63,567 bases of DNA, from positions 1-63,567 of the forward strand of contig DASQDI010000148.1 in NCBI GenBank assembly GCA_035634255.1, in the 5' to 3' direction. Numbering within the stretch: position 1 is the first letter of the stretch; every line of letters starts with the position of its first letter. Positions 16,721-25,164 of the stretch are shown here, piece by piece. This DNA is from DATLMR01 sp035634255 (lineage in GTDB: Bacteria > Acidobacteriota > Blastocatellia > UBA7656). Under the pieces are notes generated by a model. That model was not told where the DNA came from. It was given only the letters and a program-made list of their open reading frames with translations, and ran no database searches. The position numbers were made by a program, and so were the translations under genes.

Positions 16721-18914
16721 AGTTGCGACTTTTATCCCTCTGGCGGTCATCTCCGTTCTGGCGATGATCGCCTTACTTTTTTACTTGAGGATGGCCCTGG
16801 TCAACGTGAGCGCGGTGCAGATAGCGATTAAGGAGCGGCGTTATTTCGGCGCCAAGATGCCTCCGGGGCGCGTGGTCGCGACCGAAGGCGAGGTGGGCAT
16901 TCAGGCCGACGTGCTGAAGCCCGGACTGCATTTCGTCAGGTACCCGTTCGAGCGGGTGGTGCGCAAAGTGCCGCTGATCGAGATCGGCTCGGACGAGATC
17001 GGCATCATCGAAGCCGTGGACGGCGAGCCGATGCCCGAGGGGCACATACTCGCCCCGGACCGGGCGCAGAACGCGCACAACAATTTTCAGGACCCGATTG
17101 CCTTCATCAAGCGCGGAGGGGTCAAAGGCATTCAGCTCCGCACTCTCCCCCCAGGGTTGTGGCCGATCCACCCTTACCTGTTCCGCGTCTCAATCGCGAA
17201 GGTGACGGTGATACCGCAGGGGAAGGTGGGGATCGTCATGGCTGCCGACGGCGCGCCGCTCGATCCGGGCAGGCTGCACGGCAAGGCCATCGACGGCCAC
17301 CGCAATTTCCAGGACGCCGAGCGGTTCATCGCGGCGGGCGGTCAGAAGGGGCCGCAGGTCGATATTCTGACCCCCGGCACTTACCGAATCCTGACCGAAT
17401 CCGCCCCCATCGAGGGAAGCTCCGAGCGGAAGCCCGGGCTCTTTTCGATCAGACTCTATGACGCGACCGTGATCGCCGAAAACCAGATCGCTATGGTCGA
17501 GGCGCTCGACGGCGCGCCGCTCGACCCGCGCGATTACGTGGCCGCGCCGGTTGAGGGGCACGACAATTTTCAGGACAGCAACGAGTTCATCAGGAGGGGC
17601 GGTCAGCGCGGGCCTCAGAAAGACATTCTCCTGCCCGGCACCTACTACATCAATCCTTTCGTCTTCAAGGTGATACTCGATTCGGCGAAGGAAGTCAGGC
17701 CGGGCGAGGTGGCCGTGGTCGTCTCCAACGTGGGCAAAGACCCGTCGGAAGAGATACGACGCCAGATGGCCGAGAAGGTGCGCGAGCGCCTGGAGCGGGA
17801 AGAGCAGGAGCAGGTGGCCAGCGCCGCCGCGCGGCTCGACCGGCTCGACGGGGCCGGGCGCACGGTGGCCGAGATCGAGGAAGAGTTGAGCCTAGGCGAC
17901 CCGGCCGACGGCAGGCTCGACGCGGGCGCGCACGAAGCTTACGTCGTGCCGAGCGGGTACCGCGGGATTCAAGAGACGGTCGTGGGGCCGGGCCGCTACT
18001 ACGTCAACACCCTCGCGATCACCCCGATAGTGATCCCGACCACGAACCAGACGGTCGAGTGGACGACGGGCGAGGTCGCCAACACGTTCAACCCCTTCGA
18101 AGTGATATCGAAGGACGGCTTCACGATGCAGCTTGAGGTCCGGGTGGTCTTCCGCGTGAAGCCCGAGGACGCGCCCTTCATGGTCGCGAAGATCGGGTCC
18201 ATCGACAGGCTGATCCAGAACGTGATGCACCCTCTGATAGACTCCATCTTTCGCAACCAGGCGTCGGAATCCTCCGCGATGGCCTACCTTCAGAACCGCC
18301 ACGAGGAACAGGAGCGGGCCGAGGCGCGGGTGCGCGCGCACCTGCTCAAGTACCACGTCGACGTGGTCAACGTCCTCATCTGCCACATCCACCTGCCGGC
18401 GGAGTTGATGAAGACGCAGACGGAAAAGATTCTGGCGGAGCAGCGGCAGAACATGTTCAACGCGCAGCGCGAGGCGGAAGAGAAGCGCATCCAGCTCGAA
18501 AAGACGAAGGCTCAGGCCGATAACCAGAGGGATCTGATGGCGGCGACGGTCGGGGTCGAGATCGCCGGCAAGAGGGCCGAGCAGCGCAAGTCGGAAGGCG
18601 AGGGCGAGGCGCACTACATACTCGCTACGGGCAAGGCCGAGGCCGAGAAGGTGCGGCTGATGGGTGAGTCGCGGGGCGTCGCCTACGCCGAGCAGGTCAA
18701 CGCTCTGGGCTCGCAGGGCGTCTCTCTGATAGAGACCCTGAAAGTGATCGGAGAGAACGGGGTGCGCATAACGCCCGATGTCCTCGCTTCCGGCAACTCT
18801 CCGGATGGCGCGGGCGGCATAGGCGCGCTTCTGCTGATGAACCTCTTCAAAGATAGGCTGGTCGCGGGGCCCCCGTCCGGGAACGGCTCCAAAGCGCCCG
18901 CGAAGGTCGGGTAA
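16707..18914 (+). CDS. SPFH/flotillin-like membrane protein with triplicated N-terminal repeat
   Basis: A 735-residue band-7 family protein. A membrane helix lies at about 5-28 (FIPLAVISVLAMIALLFYLR). Between about 60 and 330 there are three related units, each with a GxPLxP segment, a core motif HNNFQD, HRNFQD or HDNFQD (NFQD at 126, 200 and 287) and a xLxPGTYxI ending. The SPFH domain proper follows (VEWTTGEVANTFNPFEV ... LEVRVVFRVKPEDAPFM). From about 530 to 660 comes the long charged helix typical of flotillins (EQERAEARVRAHLLKYHV, EAEEKRIQLEKTKAQA). Flotillin-like proteins organise membrane domains and proteases. It overlaps the upstream membrane protein gene. Confidence 0.85.
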   Translation: MSGNEVATFIPLAVISVLAMIALLFYLRMALVNVSAVQIAIKERRYFGAKMPPGRVVATEGEVGIQADVLKPGLHFVRYPFERVVRKVPLIEIGSDEIGIIEAVDGEPMPEGHILAPDRAQNAHNNFQDPIAFIKRGGVKGIQLRTLPPGLWPIHPYLFRVSIAKVTVIPQGKVGIVMAADGAPLDPGRLHGKAIDGHRNFQDAERFIAAGGQKGPQVDILTPGTYRILTESAPIEGSSERKPGLFSIRLYDATVIAENQIAMVEALDGAPLDPRDYVAAPVEGHDNFQDSNEFIRRGGQRGPQKDILLPGTYYINPFVFKVILDSAKEVRPGEVAVVVSNVGKDPSEEIRRQMAEKVRERLEREEQEQVASAAARLDRLDGAGRTVAEIEEELSLGDPADGRLDAGAHEAYVVPSGYRGIQETVVGPGRYYVNTLAITPIVIPTTNQTVEWTTGEVANTFNPFEVISKDGFTMQLEVRVVFRVKPEDAPFMVAKIGSIDRLIQNVMHPLIDSIFRNQASESSAMAYLQNRHEEQERAEARVRAHLLKYHVDVVNVLICHIHLPAELMKTQTEKILAEQRQNMFNAQREAEEKRIQLEKTKAQADNQRDLMAATVGVEIAGKRAEQRKSEGEGEAHYILATGKAEAEKVRLMGESRGVAYAEQVNALGSQGVSLIETLKVIGENGVRITPDVLASGNSPDGAGGIGALLLMNLFKDRLVAGPPSGNGSKAPAKVG

Positions 18915-18943
18915 GGTCGGACAGCGTCACGCTTCGACCGAGG

Positions 18944-18976
18944 AGCGGCCCCGGTCTTAAGATGATCGGGGCCGCT
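18944..18976 (+). terminator. Hairpin after SPFH gene
   Basis: A perfect 10-bp stem (18944-18953 with 18967-18976) with a 13-base loop, 30 bases after the SPFH stop. The sequence after it is T-containing (TCATTCGTTATG) but without a pure T-run. Confidence 0.6.
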
Positions 18977-19001
18977 TCATTCGTTATGAAATGCGCTCTT
19001 G

Positions 19002-19030
19002 TTGACAAGGGTTTACTTCAGATTCATACT
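19002..19030 (+). promoter_or_regulatory. Sigma-70 type promoter for the DUF2383 gene
   Basis: A perfect -35 TTGACA (19002-19007), a 17-base spacer and -10 CATACT (19025-19030). Transcription would start near 19037, about 65 bases before ATG 19104, which carries AGGAGG upstream. Confidence 0.6.
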
Positions 19031-19103
19031 AAAAACGGATCTTTTATCCGGGCGCGTGAGTGTGCGACCTCCGAACTCGAACAAGTATAGGAGGAACGCA
19101 TCG

Positions 19104-19568
19104 ATGGATAACGACAAGGTGATCAGCACTCTGAATGACCTGATTGAGACCTGCCGGGACGGTCAGAACGGATTCCAGGAAGCGGCCGACAACGTAAAGA
19201 ACCCCGAGCTGAAAGAGTTTTTTTACAGCATAAGCCAAGAGCGCGCCCGCTATGTCGGCGAGCTTCAGCAGGAGGTGCGCGCCCTCGGGGGCGATCCCGA
19301 AAACACCGGCTCGACGGCCGCCGCCCTCCACCGGGCGTGGATAGACATCAATGGCACCCTGACCGGTAAAGACGACGCATCCATCCTCAACGAATGCGAG
19401 AGGGGCGAGGATTCGGCCGTCAACGCTTTTAAAGACGCGCTCAAAGAGGACCTCCCGGCGAATATCCGGGCGACGGTCGAGCGCGAGTACCAGAGCGTGC
19501 AGCGGGCTCACGACCGCGTGAAGGCCCTGCGCGACTCGAAGTCGGCGACCACAGGGAAGAACTATTGA
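19104..19568 (+). CDS. PA2169-type four-helix-bundle protein (DUF2383)
   Basis: A 154-residue ferritin-like four-helix protein. MDNDKVISTLNDLIETCRDG followed by FFYSISQERARYVGELQ and LHRAWIDINGTLTG are the usual marks of the PA2169/DUF2383 group, which is often linked to stress or stationary phase; the biochemical role is not established. A metal site is suggested by the Glu-rich helices. AGGAGG stands 9 bases before ATG 19104, which decides this start over ATG 18999. It has its own promoter (19002-19030) and a hairpin at its end. The next ORF begins 61 bases later. Confidence 0.85.
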   Translation: MDNDKVISTLNDLIETCRDGQNGFQEAADNVKNPELKEFFYSISQERARYVGELQQEVRALGGDPENTGSTAAALHRAWIDINGTLTGKDDASILNECERGEDSAVNAFKDALKEDLPANIRATVEREYQSVQRAHDRVKALRDSKSATTGKNY

Positions 19569-19585
19569 GCCTGAATCAACGCCGC

Positions 19586-19610
19586 GCAGGCGGGCACAGC
19601 GCCCGCCTGC
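19586..19610 (+). terminator. Hairpin after DUF2383 gene
   Basis: A perfect 10-bp stem (19586-19595 with 19601-19610) and 5-base loop between the DUF2383 gene and the following 79-residue gene. No T-run follows. Confidence 0.5.
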
Positions 19611-19629
19611 GAATACCCCAACTGAAAGC

Positions 19630-19869
19630 ATGAGTAAAGAAAATCAGGAAGCCAGGCTTCAAGAGCTGAGCCGTGAAGAGGCGACTCTCCGCCGGGCGCT
19701 CGGGGAGCTTCAGAATCTCGTCCAGTCCGCGCCGGGCTCGCACAGCCCCGGCACCCCTTCACCCGAAATAATGAGCGCCGAGCGCGATATTCAGAGGATC
19801 GTGCTCCGCCTCTCCGACCTCGACCGCGAGCGGCAGGAGGTCACGGTGTCGATGACTCTCAGAAGATAG
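19630..19869 (+). CDS. Small coiled-coil protein, 79 residues
   Basis: Encodes MSKENQEARLQELSREEATL followed by a helix, a Pro/Ser-rich hinge (APGSHSPGTPSPEIMSAE) and a second charged helix ending RQEVTVSMTLRR. This looks like a helical hairpin or short coiled coil. It has no Cys, signal peptide or membrane segment, and no family is recognised. The ribosome site is poor (GAAAG close to the ATG). The stop is one base from the stop of convergent lpxB. Codon use matches the neighbourhood, so it is probably a real gene. Confidence 0.5.
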   Translation: MSKENQEARLQELSREEATLRRALGELQNLVQSAPGSHSPGTPSPEIMSAERDIQRIVLRLSDLDRERQEVTVSMTLRR

Positions 19870-19870
19870 C

Positions 19871-21154
19871 TCACGCATCCCCTCCCCCGCCGATCATCCG
19901 CAAGACCGCGCGGGCGGCGCGCTCCGGCCCCCGGCCTTCGGCCCTCGTCAGACGCGCGCGGACCTCCGCAAGGTCTTCGCGCATGCGCGACAGGCGGGCC
20001 GGGTCTGAGAGAATCGCCTCCACTTCTCGGGCGATCTTCTCTCCCGTAACGTCCTTCTGCATCAACTCCGGGACGATCCTTCTCCCGGCTATCAGGTTCG
20101 CCATCCCGAATGTGTCGAGGTGAATCAGGGGGCGAATCAACCTCCAGTTTATCTCGGAGCCTTTATAAATTATCACCATCGGTGTCCCGACGAGGGCGGC
20201 CTCCACGGTCGCGGTCCCGCTCGCCACGACCGCGACCTCCGCGTGGCCGAGCGCGTCATAAAGGTCATGCTCTACGAGGGTCACGTCGGGGGAGGCCCCG
20301 CCAGAGAGTCGGGCTTCGCTCATTATCCGTTCGACCTGCGCGCGGTCCACCGTGGAGGCCAGAGGCACCACGAACTGCGGCGCGTGAAGGGAAGGGATCG
20401 ATCCCGAAAAATCCTGCGAGCGCCCCGAGACCTCGTGGCTCGGGACGCGAGCGCCCGCGCCCACTTTGAACCCGGCCCGGCTCAGCCTCTTCGCGGCGTC
20501 GAGCAGTTCGGGGAGGTGGTAATGGATCTCTTTATGGCGGCTGCCCGGCAGAAGGGCGATGATCGGGCGCGCGATGTCGAGGCCATGCCTGCGGGCGAAC
20601 TCCTCGCGAGTCGAGCTTACGCGCACGGCCTCGGCGAGAGGGTGGCCCACGTACTCGACCTCGACGCTCTCGCTTTTATAGAACTCCTCTTCGAAGGGCA
20701 GGATGACCAGCATGCGGTCCACGTCGCGACGGATCGCGCGCACCCGGTACCGCCTCCACGCCCAGATTTGCGGGCTGATGTAGTAGATGATCCTGAACCC
20801 GTCTCTCCTGAGCCTGCGGGCGACCCTCATGTTGAAGTCGGGCCAGTCGATCAGCACCACCACGTCGGGCCTTCTCTCGCGGGCGGCGAGAATCAGCTTC
20901 CGGTAGGCCCCGTAAAGACGCCCGAAAGCGCGGATTATTTCGGGAATTCCCATGATCGCGACATCGCGCGCGTCTACGAGCGTATCGACCCCCTCGCCGC
21001 GCATCTCTTCGCCGCCCGACCCGAAGAACTCGAACCGCGTGCCGGGGGAGACGCCCTTGAGTGCCCTAACGAGGGACGCCCCGTGCTTGTCGCCCGAAGC
21101 CTCCCCCGCCACGAGCATTATCCTGAGTGCCGGGCCTTCTTTCGCCTCGTTCAT
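19871..21154 (-). CDS. lpxB: Lipid-A-disaccharide synthase
   Basis: A 427-residue GT19 enzyme joining UDP-2,3-diacylglucosamine and lipid X to make the lipid A disaccharide at the inner membrane. Motifs: VAGEASGDKHGASLV (15-29), VDRMLVILPFEEEFY, IALLPGSRHKEIHYHLP (about 215-231) and VVASGTATVEAAL (about 330-342). It is about 45 residues longer than E. coli LpxB; the extra falls around residues 240-290, where GAGARVPSHEVSGRSQDFSG looks like an insertion. Its presence implies an outer membrane with lipopolysaccharide. ATG 21154 has no clear ribosome site. The upstream epimerase gene ends 51 bases before it. Confidence 0.92.
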   Translation of the reverse strand: MNEAKEGPALRIMLVAGEASGDKHGASLVRALKGVSPGTRFEFFGSGGEEMRGEGVDTLVDARDVAIMGIPEIIRAFGRLYGAYRKLILAARERRPDVVVLIDWPDFNMRVARRLRRDGFRIIYYISPQIWAWRRYRVRAIRRDVDRMLVILPFEEEFYKSESVEVEYVGHPLAEAVRVSSTREEFARRHGLDIARPIIALLPGSRHKEIHYHLPELLDAAKRLSRAGFKVGAGARVPSHEVSGRSQDFSGSIPSLHAPQFVVPLASTVDRAQVERIMSEARLSGGASPDVTLVEHDLYDALGHAEVAVVASGTATVEAALVGTPMVIIYKGSEINWRLIRPLIHLDTFGMANLIAGRRIVPELMQKDVTGEKIAREVEAILSDPARLSRMREDLAEVRARLTRAEGRGPERAARAVLRMIGGGGDA

Positions 21155-21204
21155 GCCCGCTTATGATAACACCGCGCGTTCGATTTTTTGTACCCGGCGC
21201 TCTC

Positions 21205-22254
21205 TCAGAGTTCCGGCATCGCTTCGGTGAGCCACTGGTCGGTGAGGCCGTCTTCGAGGTCGCGGATGGCCAGCCGGTACCTCTCGACCAGAGCGCGCTC
21301 GCGCGACCTCGGCATCACGGGAGGGTACCGGTCTTCGATTGAGGGGTGGTCTTCGGGGCCGTATTCGAGGAAGTAGTCTACGGTCTCGCGCAGGGCGCGG
21401 GCGTAGGGCGTGGGCGCGAACCCGAGGTCGCGTTGCGCCGCGCGGGTGTCGCAGGCGATGAGCTTGCCGCCCGAGTAATAAGGGAATTGCGAGAGGTTGA
21501 ACCCGAGCCTTTCGAGCAGCCGCGAGGGGATGTGCGTGACGGCGGCCTGCGCGCTGACGAGCCGCGCGATGTTGTTGATGTGATCGTCGATGGTCACGAG
21601 CTCTGACTGTAAGACGTGATACGCGCCGCCGGATATGTCGGGGGCGGAGAGCGCGTCCGCCATCACTGAAGCCAGGTCTTTCACGTAGATCGAGGGGATA
21701 GGCAAAGCCCCGGTGTCCGGCACGATGATCGAGTCGTTTTCGATCAATCTCTTGAGGTAGTAATTCTCCCGCGACTTGTCGTCACGGGGCCCGAACACGA
21801 CGCCCGGCCTTATGCTGACGAAGGGGAAGCCGCTTTTCGTGTTGGCCCACCGCAGGGCCCGCTCGCACTCGGCCTTGTTGTAGGCATAGCTAGCGTTCGG
21901 GTCGGTCACTATCGGGTCGCTTTCGACGAGGGGCATCTCCGAAGAGAACTGGTAGACGGAGAGGGTGCTCAGATGCACGAAGCGGGAGACGAGCCCGTCG
22001 AAGGTCCTGATGGCGGCCTGAGTCTCTTCGCGGGTGTAAGCGTTGATGTCGATCACGGCTTCGAAGCCGTGCGAGCGGAGCCGTTCGAGGTCCGAGGGGT
22101 TGTGCCTGTCCCCCTTTATCAACTCTGCTTTTTCGGCTGCTTGCGGGCGAGTGTGGCCGCGCGCGAAGACGGAAACGTAATGGCCTCGCCGCCTCAGCTC
22201 TTCGACTGTGTGGCTGCCGATATAGCCGGTCCCGCCGATGACGAGAACTTTCAT
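21205..22254 (-). CDS. NAD-dependent epimerase/dehydratase (extended SDR)
   Basis: A 349-residue nucleotide-sugar type short-chain dehydrogenase. The N-terminus is a Rossmann site, MKVLVIGGTGYIGSHTVEEL. SYAYNKAECERALRW carries the catalytic Tyr-x-x-x-Lys, and IRPGVVFGPRDDKS follows, as in UDP-glucose epimerase relatives. The substrate is not clear; family members also include RNA-binding relatives and isoflavone-reductase types. Cytoplasmic. It lies between bamD-like and lpxB genes on the same strand, so a role in envelope sugar supply is plausible. No strong ribosome site is visible, and a hairpin separates it from the bamD-like gene. Confidence 0.8.
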   Translation of the reverse strand: MKVLVIGGTGYIGSHTVEELRRRGHYVSVFARGHTRPQAAEKAELIKGDRHNPSDLERLRSHGFEAVIDINAYTREETQAAIRTFDGLVSRFVHLSTLSVYQFSSEMPLVESDPIVTDPNASYAYNKAECERALRWANTKSGFPFVSIRPGVVFGPRDDKSRENYYLKRLIENDSIIVPDTGALPIPSIYVKDLASVMADALSAPDISGGAYHVLQSELVTIDDHINNIARLVSAQAAVTHIPSRLLERLGFNLSQFPYYSGGKLIACDTRAAQRDLGFAPTPYARALRETVDYFLEYGPEDHPSIEDRYPPVMPRSRERALVERYRLAIRDLEDGLTDQWLTEAMPEL

Positions 22255-22275
22255 ATGGGGGTCAGGGGTCGGAAG

Positions 22276-22319
22276 GCCCGAGCCCGCGAATGTCGGTAGA
22301 GGCCTTCACGGGCTCGGGC
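22276..22319 (-). terminator. Hairpin between bamD-like gene and epimerase gene
   Basis: A perfect 11-bp stem (22276-22286 with 22309-22319) around a 22-base loop, just after the bamD-like stop on the minus strand. No T-run follows. Confidence 0.55.
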
Positions 22320-22326
22320 GTTAGAG

Positions 22327-23505
22327 CTAAGGATTACGCAACAGCTTCGAACCGCCGTCGTTCTTTTTATCCTTGTCCTTGTCTTTCTTCTTGTCGCTGG
22401 TCTTTTTGTTCGAAGACTCTTTAGAAGCGGAGGAGCCGGGTTTGACCTCAACGTCCTGACCCGCCTGGGTCGCGCGGCGTGGGCGCGCATCGGGCGAGTT
22501 CGAGGTGGTTTCCGCTCCGGGAGTCACGGGCCCGGTCACGGGCGCGCCGCTCAGTTCCTGCGCGCGGGCGACTATCTCATCGGTGTTAAGGTCGCGGTCT
22601 ATGATCACGCCCTTGTTCGACGTATTTATCTTCGGGCCGAATACGAGTCCCGCCAGTTTCGACGCGAGCCCCTTACCCTCGGGCGGCCCTTCCGCGACCT
22701 TGGCCGGGTCGGGCTCCGGCACGGGCTTGCCCCACTTCTTCAACATCTCTTCGGCCTTCGGGCGGTACTCAGAAAACGGGTAGCTGGTGATCAGCCGCGT
22801 GAGGTCCTGGCTGGCCGTCTCCGTGTCTTCCTGGTCGGCCATCGCTCTGGCGTGGAGGAAGAGCGCTTCGTCGAACCTGGAGAAGGTCGGGTACTTGTTC
22901 AAAATCTCTTCGGTGCGCCCCTGCGCGGCCTGCGCCGACTCGCGCCTGACGTAATAGAACCTCGCGACTATCAGCTCGTGCATGGCGAGGTTTTCCTGGA
23001 CCTGTTCCATCAGGACCGAGGCCTCGTCCTTCCTGTCCGTGCCGGGGAAGCGCCGCAGCATCTCTTTGAGCTGGCGGTCGGCCAGCTTCGAGTGGGTCGT
23101 GTCGCGGTCGGGGGCCATGACCTGCTTCAGGTGTATCTCGGCCATTTTAAGCATCGTGTCGTCGGCCAGGGCGTCATCCGGGAAGAATTGAATCCAGTCG
23201 CGGTATTCGACCTCGGCCTGCGCGAGGTTCTTCGAGCCGCCTTCGAGGTAGTAGGAATCGGCTATGGCGAGCTTGGCGACTCTGAGCATCGGGCTGTCGG
23301 CGTAGGTGTTGATCATGGTGTTCAACAGTATCCTGCCCTCGTCAAAACGCCCCTTGCGCACGGCATTGACTCCTTCACGGAACAGCTCCTGGTCGCGCCC
23401 GGCCTTAGCCTCTTCGAGCGTGACCTGAGTCTTGGGCTTGCCGCCGCAGGCTTGGAAAGCCAGCGAAAGGGCCAGAGCCAGAAACAAAAACTTAACTGCT
23501 TTCAT
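22327..23505 (-). CDS. bamD: BamD-like outer membrane assembly lipoprotein
   Basis: A 392-residue lipoprotein: the signal peptide ends in a lipobox (SLAFQACGG, Cys about 20). Residues 40-270 hold five TPR-like repeats of the BamD kind (LFREGVNAVRKGRFDEGRI, YRDWIQFFPDDALADD, LKEMLRRFPGTDRKDE, ARFYYVRRES). BamD helps insert beta-barrel proteins into the outer membrane. The usual length is 240-280; here a 120-residue tail is added, ending in a Ser/Lys-rich stretch with KKTSDKKKDKDKDKK. That tail is probably disordered and its role is unknown. AAAGGTGG lies 5 bases before ATG 23505. YbgF-like TPR lipoproteins are an alternative call. Confidence 0.78.
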   Translation of the reverse strand: MKAVKFLFLALALSLAFQACGGKPKTQVTLEEAKAGRDQELFREGVNAVRKGRFDEGRILLNTMINTYADSPMLRVAKLAIADSYYLEGGSKNLAQAEVEYRDWIQFFPDDALADDTMLKMAEIHLKQVMAPDRDTTHSKLADRQLKEMLRRFPGTDRKDEASVLMEQVQENLAMHELIVARFYYVRRESAQAAQGRTEEILNKYPTFSRFDEALFLHARAMADQEDTETASQDLTRLITSYPFSEYRPKAEEMLKKWGKPVPEPDPAKVAEGPPEGKGLASKLAGLVFGPKINTSNKGVIIDRDLNTDEIVARAQELSGAPVTGPVTPGAETTSNSPDARPRRATQAGQDVEVKPGSSASKESSNKKTSDKKKDKDKDKKNDGGSKLLRNP

Positions 23506-23617
23506 AATGCCACCTTTAACAGCCGCCGCTACGCATCACACGCATAAGCTGGCGGGCCGACTCCTTCGATTTTACCTTTTTACCAGGCTGTGTTTGTGTT
23601 CAAGTAGTGAGCACGGG

Positions 23618-24304
23618 CTAAACTGTGAGCGGCTCCAGCGCTTTCTCGCGGAGCGCGCGAATCGCTTCCTCAGGGTTGCCTTCGCCGTAGACCGCTGTGC
23701 CGGCTACTATCCATTCAGCGCCGCGACGGACCGCCTCCGCTATGTTGCGCAGATCGATCCCTCCGTCTATCTCGATGTGAACGTCGAGGCCGCGACTATC
23801 AATCATACCCCGCAGCCGACTGACCTTGTCAAGCGCGGTGCCGATGAACGACTGCCCGCCGAAGCCAGGGTTGACCGACATGATGAGCACGTAGTCCACG
23901 AAGGGCAGGGCCTCTTCTATCGCCACGAGAGGCGTGGCGGGGTTGAGCACGACCCCCGGCCTGCACCCCAGGTCGCGGATGGCCGCGAGCGTTCGGTGCA
24001 GGTGCGGGACCGCCTCGACGTGGACGGACATGAGGTTAGCCCCCGCGCGGGCGAACTCTTCGATGTAGCGGTCCGGCTCCGAGATCATCAGGTGGCAATC
24101 TAGCGGGAGGGATGTCGAGCGCCGCGCCGCCTTCACGACGAGCGGGCCGATGGTGATGTTCGGCACGAAATGGCCGTCCATCACGTCGACGTGGATGAGG
24201 CCCGCCCCGCCCCGCTCGGCCGCCTGTATCTGCTCGCCCAGCCGCGCGAAGTCGGCGGAGAGGATAGAGGGGGCGATCTCGACCGTGTTCAGTCTTGGCA
24301 TCAT
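23618..24304 (-). CDS. rpe: Ribulose-phosphate 3-epimerase
   Basis: A 228-residue TIM barrel interconverting ribulose-5-phosphate and xylulose-5-phosphate in the pentose phosphate pathway. Signatures: APSILSADFARLGEQI (12-27), IHVDVMDGHFVPNITIGP (about 37-54) with a metal His and catalytic Asp, DCHLMISEPDRYI, and ILIMSVNPGFGGQSF-type segment (about 140). Length is typical. It is followed upstream by the PASTA protein gene at a 33-base distance on the same strand, so the two may be co-transcribed. The start is GTG/ATG near 24301-24304, two adjacent Met codons. Confidence 0.93.
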   Translation of the reverse strand: MMPRLNTVEIAPSILSADFARLGEQIQAAERGGAGLIHVDVMDGHFVPNITIGPLVVKAARRSTSLPLDCHLMISEPDRYIEEFARAGANLMSVHVEAVPHLHRTLAAIRDLGCRPGVVLNPATPLVAIEEALPFVDYVLIMSVNPGFGGQSFIGTALDKVSRLRGMIDSRGLDVHIEIDGGIDLRNIAEAVRRGAEWIVAGTAVYGEGNPEEAIRALREKALEPLTV

Positions 24305-24337
24305 AGGTGGTTTGAATTCCGTGCGGAGGCCGGGCCG

Positions 24338-24751
24338 CTAACGCGCCGGTAAGAGTACGAGCGGCCTGCGTGCGCCCGCGGCCGGCTCAAGCCCGCTCTT
24401 GTTCTGCGATGGGCCGCTGCTCACCACAATGGTCAGCCCCGAGTCTTTCTTCACGGAAGAGTTCGGGCCGGGGCGCGTCTCGATGACCGTGTTCTCGGGG
24501 ACCGCCGCGTCCGCGCGCTTCTGGATCTTGACCTTGAGGCCGGCCTCCTCCGCCATCTTCTGGGCCTCGGCCTCGCTCTTGCCTACGACGTTGGGCACGC
24601 GCGTGTCCCCGCTGCGGAAGAGGGTGTACATCGTGATTAACGCGCTCAGGAAGAATGCGAGCGCGAGCACGACCACCATCCCGAGCCTGCGCGAAATGGT
24701 CCAGGCGATGCTGCCGGCTTCAACCCGGCTCCCGCTTTTTGTGGAAGTCAT
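24338..24751 (-). CDS. Single-PASTA-domain membrane protein
   Basis: A 137-residue protein with a membrane helix at about 24-45 (MVVVLALAFFLSALITMYTL) and an outside PASTA domain (DTRVPNVVGKSEAEAQKMAE ... AVPENTVIETRPGPNS). PASTA domains bind muropeptides or beta-lactams in kinases and penicillin-binding proteins; here the kinase is missing and only one domain is present. ATG 24751 is preferred to GTG 24754 because a promoter -10 box ends only 7 bases before it, so the mRNA may be leaderless. It is followed by rpe 33 bases downstream. Confidence 0.75.
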   Translation of the reverse strand: MTSTKSGSRVEAGSIAWTISRRLGMVVVLALAFFLSALITMYTLFRSGDTRVPNVVGKSEAEAQKMAEEAGLKVKIQKRADAAVPENTVIETRPGPNSSVKKDSGLTIVVSSGPSQNKSGLEPAAGARRPLVLLPAR

Positions 24752-24758
24752 CACGGGC

Positions 24759-24788
24759 AGTCTAGCACCGCCCAGGTGTCGGTTTCAA
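24759..24788 (-). promoter_or_regulatory. Promoter next to the PASTA gene start
   Basis: On the minus strand: -35 TTGAAA (24783-24788), 18-base spacer and -10 TAGACT (24759-24764). The predicted start of transcription falls on or one base from ATG 24751, which implies a leaderless mRNA for the PASTA-rpe pair. Confidence 0.5.
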
Positions 24789-24899
24789 CTTCCTGCGAGG
24801 GCGGGCGCGGGGCCCGCATTCCTTGAGTGCGGAGGGGTACAGGGCGGCGGTTTATGTGCCTTGGTGAGCTGGCTGATCGAGCGCTCTGCTCCGGGGCCG

Positions 24900-25070
24900 T
24901 CAATAAAATACCGCGTAACCCGCGCGCTCGGCCGTGGCCGAGGCGAGCCGTAACAGGGTGAACAGCCCGTAGAGCCCGATGACGAAACCCGCGAACAGAA
25001 CGCCGCAGTAGACGAAGACGGCGGCGCTGAGCGCGCGGTCTTCAGAGTATTCCTTACCCGAACCCTTCAT
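24900..25070 (-). CDS. Small single-helix membrane protein, 56 residues
   Basis: ATG at 25070 opens 57 codons to a TGA at 24900-24902. GGAGGAAGG lies directly upstream. The product starts MKGSGKEYSEDRALSAAVFV and carries one long hydrophobic segment (about 15-42, with VLFAGFVIGLYGLFTLL), giving a cytoplasmic charged N-terminus and a short tail ending GYAVFY. No family is recognised. It stands alone between the PASTA promoter region and the zinc ribbon gene, both on the same strand; the gap from the zinc ribbon gene stop to this ATG is 94 bases. Codon choice is GC-rich as in neighbours. Confidence 0.55.
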   Translation of the reverse strand: MKGSGKEYSEDRALSAAVFVYCGVLFAGFVIGLYGLFTLLRLASATAERAGYAVFY

Positions 25071-25164
25071 CTTCCTTCCTCCCGAATTTTCTCTGCCTCA
25101 CATCCGGGTACTACGGCGGCGGGTCGGGATTTGGATTTACTCTGTCAGGGCTATCGAACGGAGA

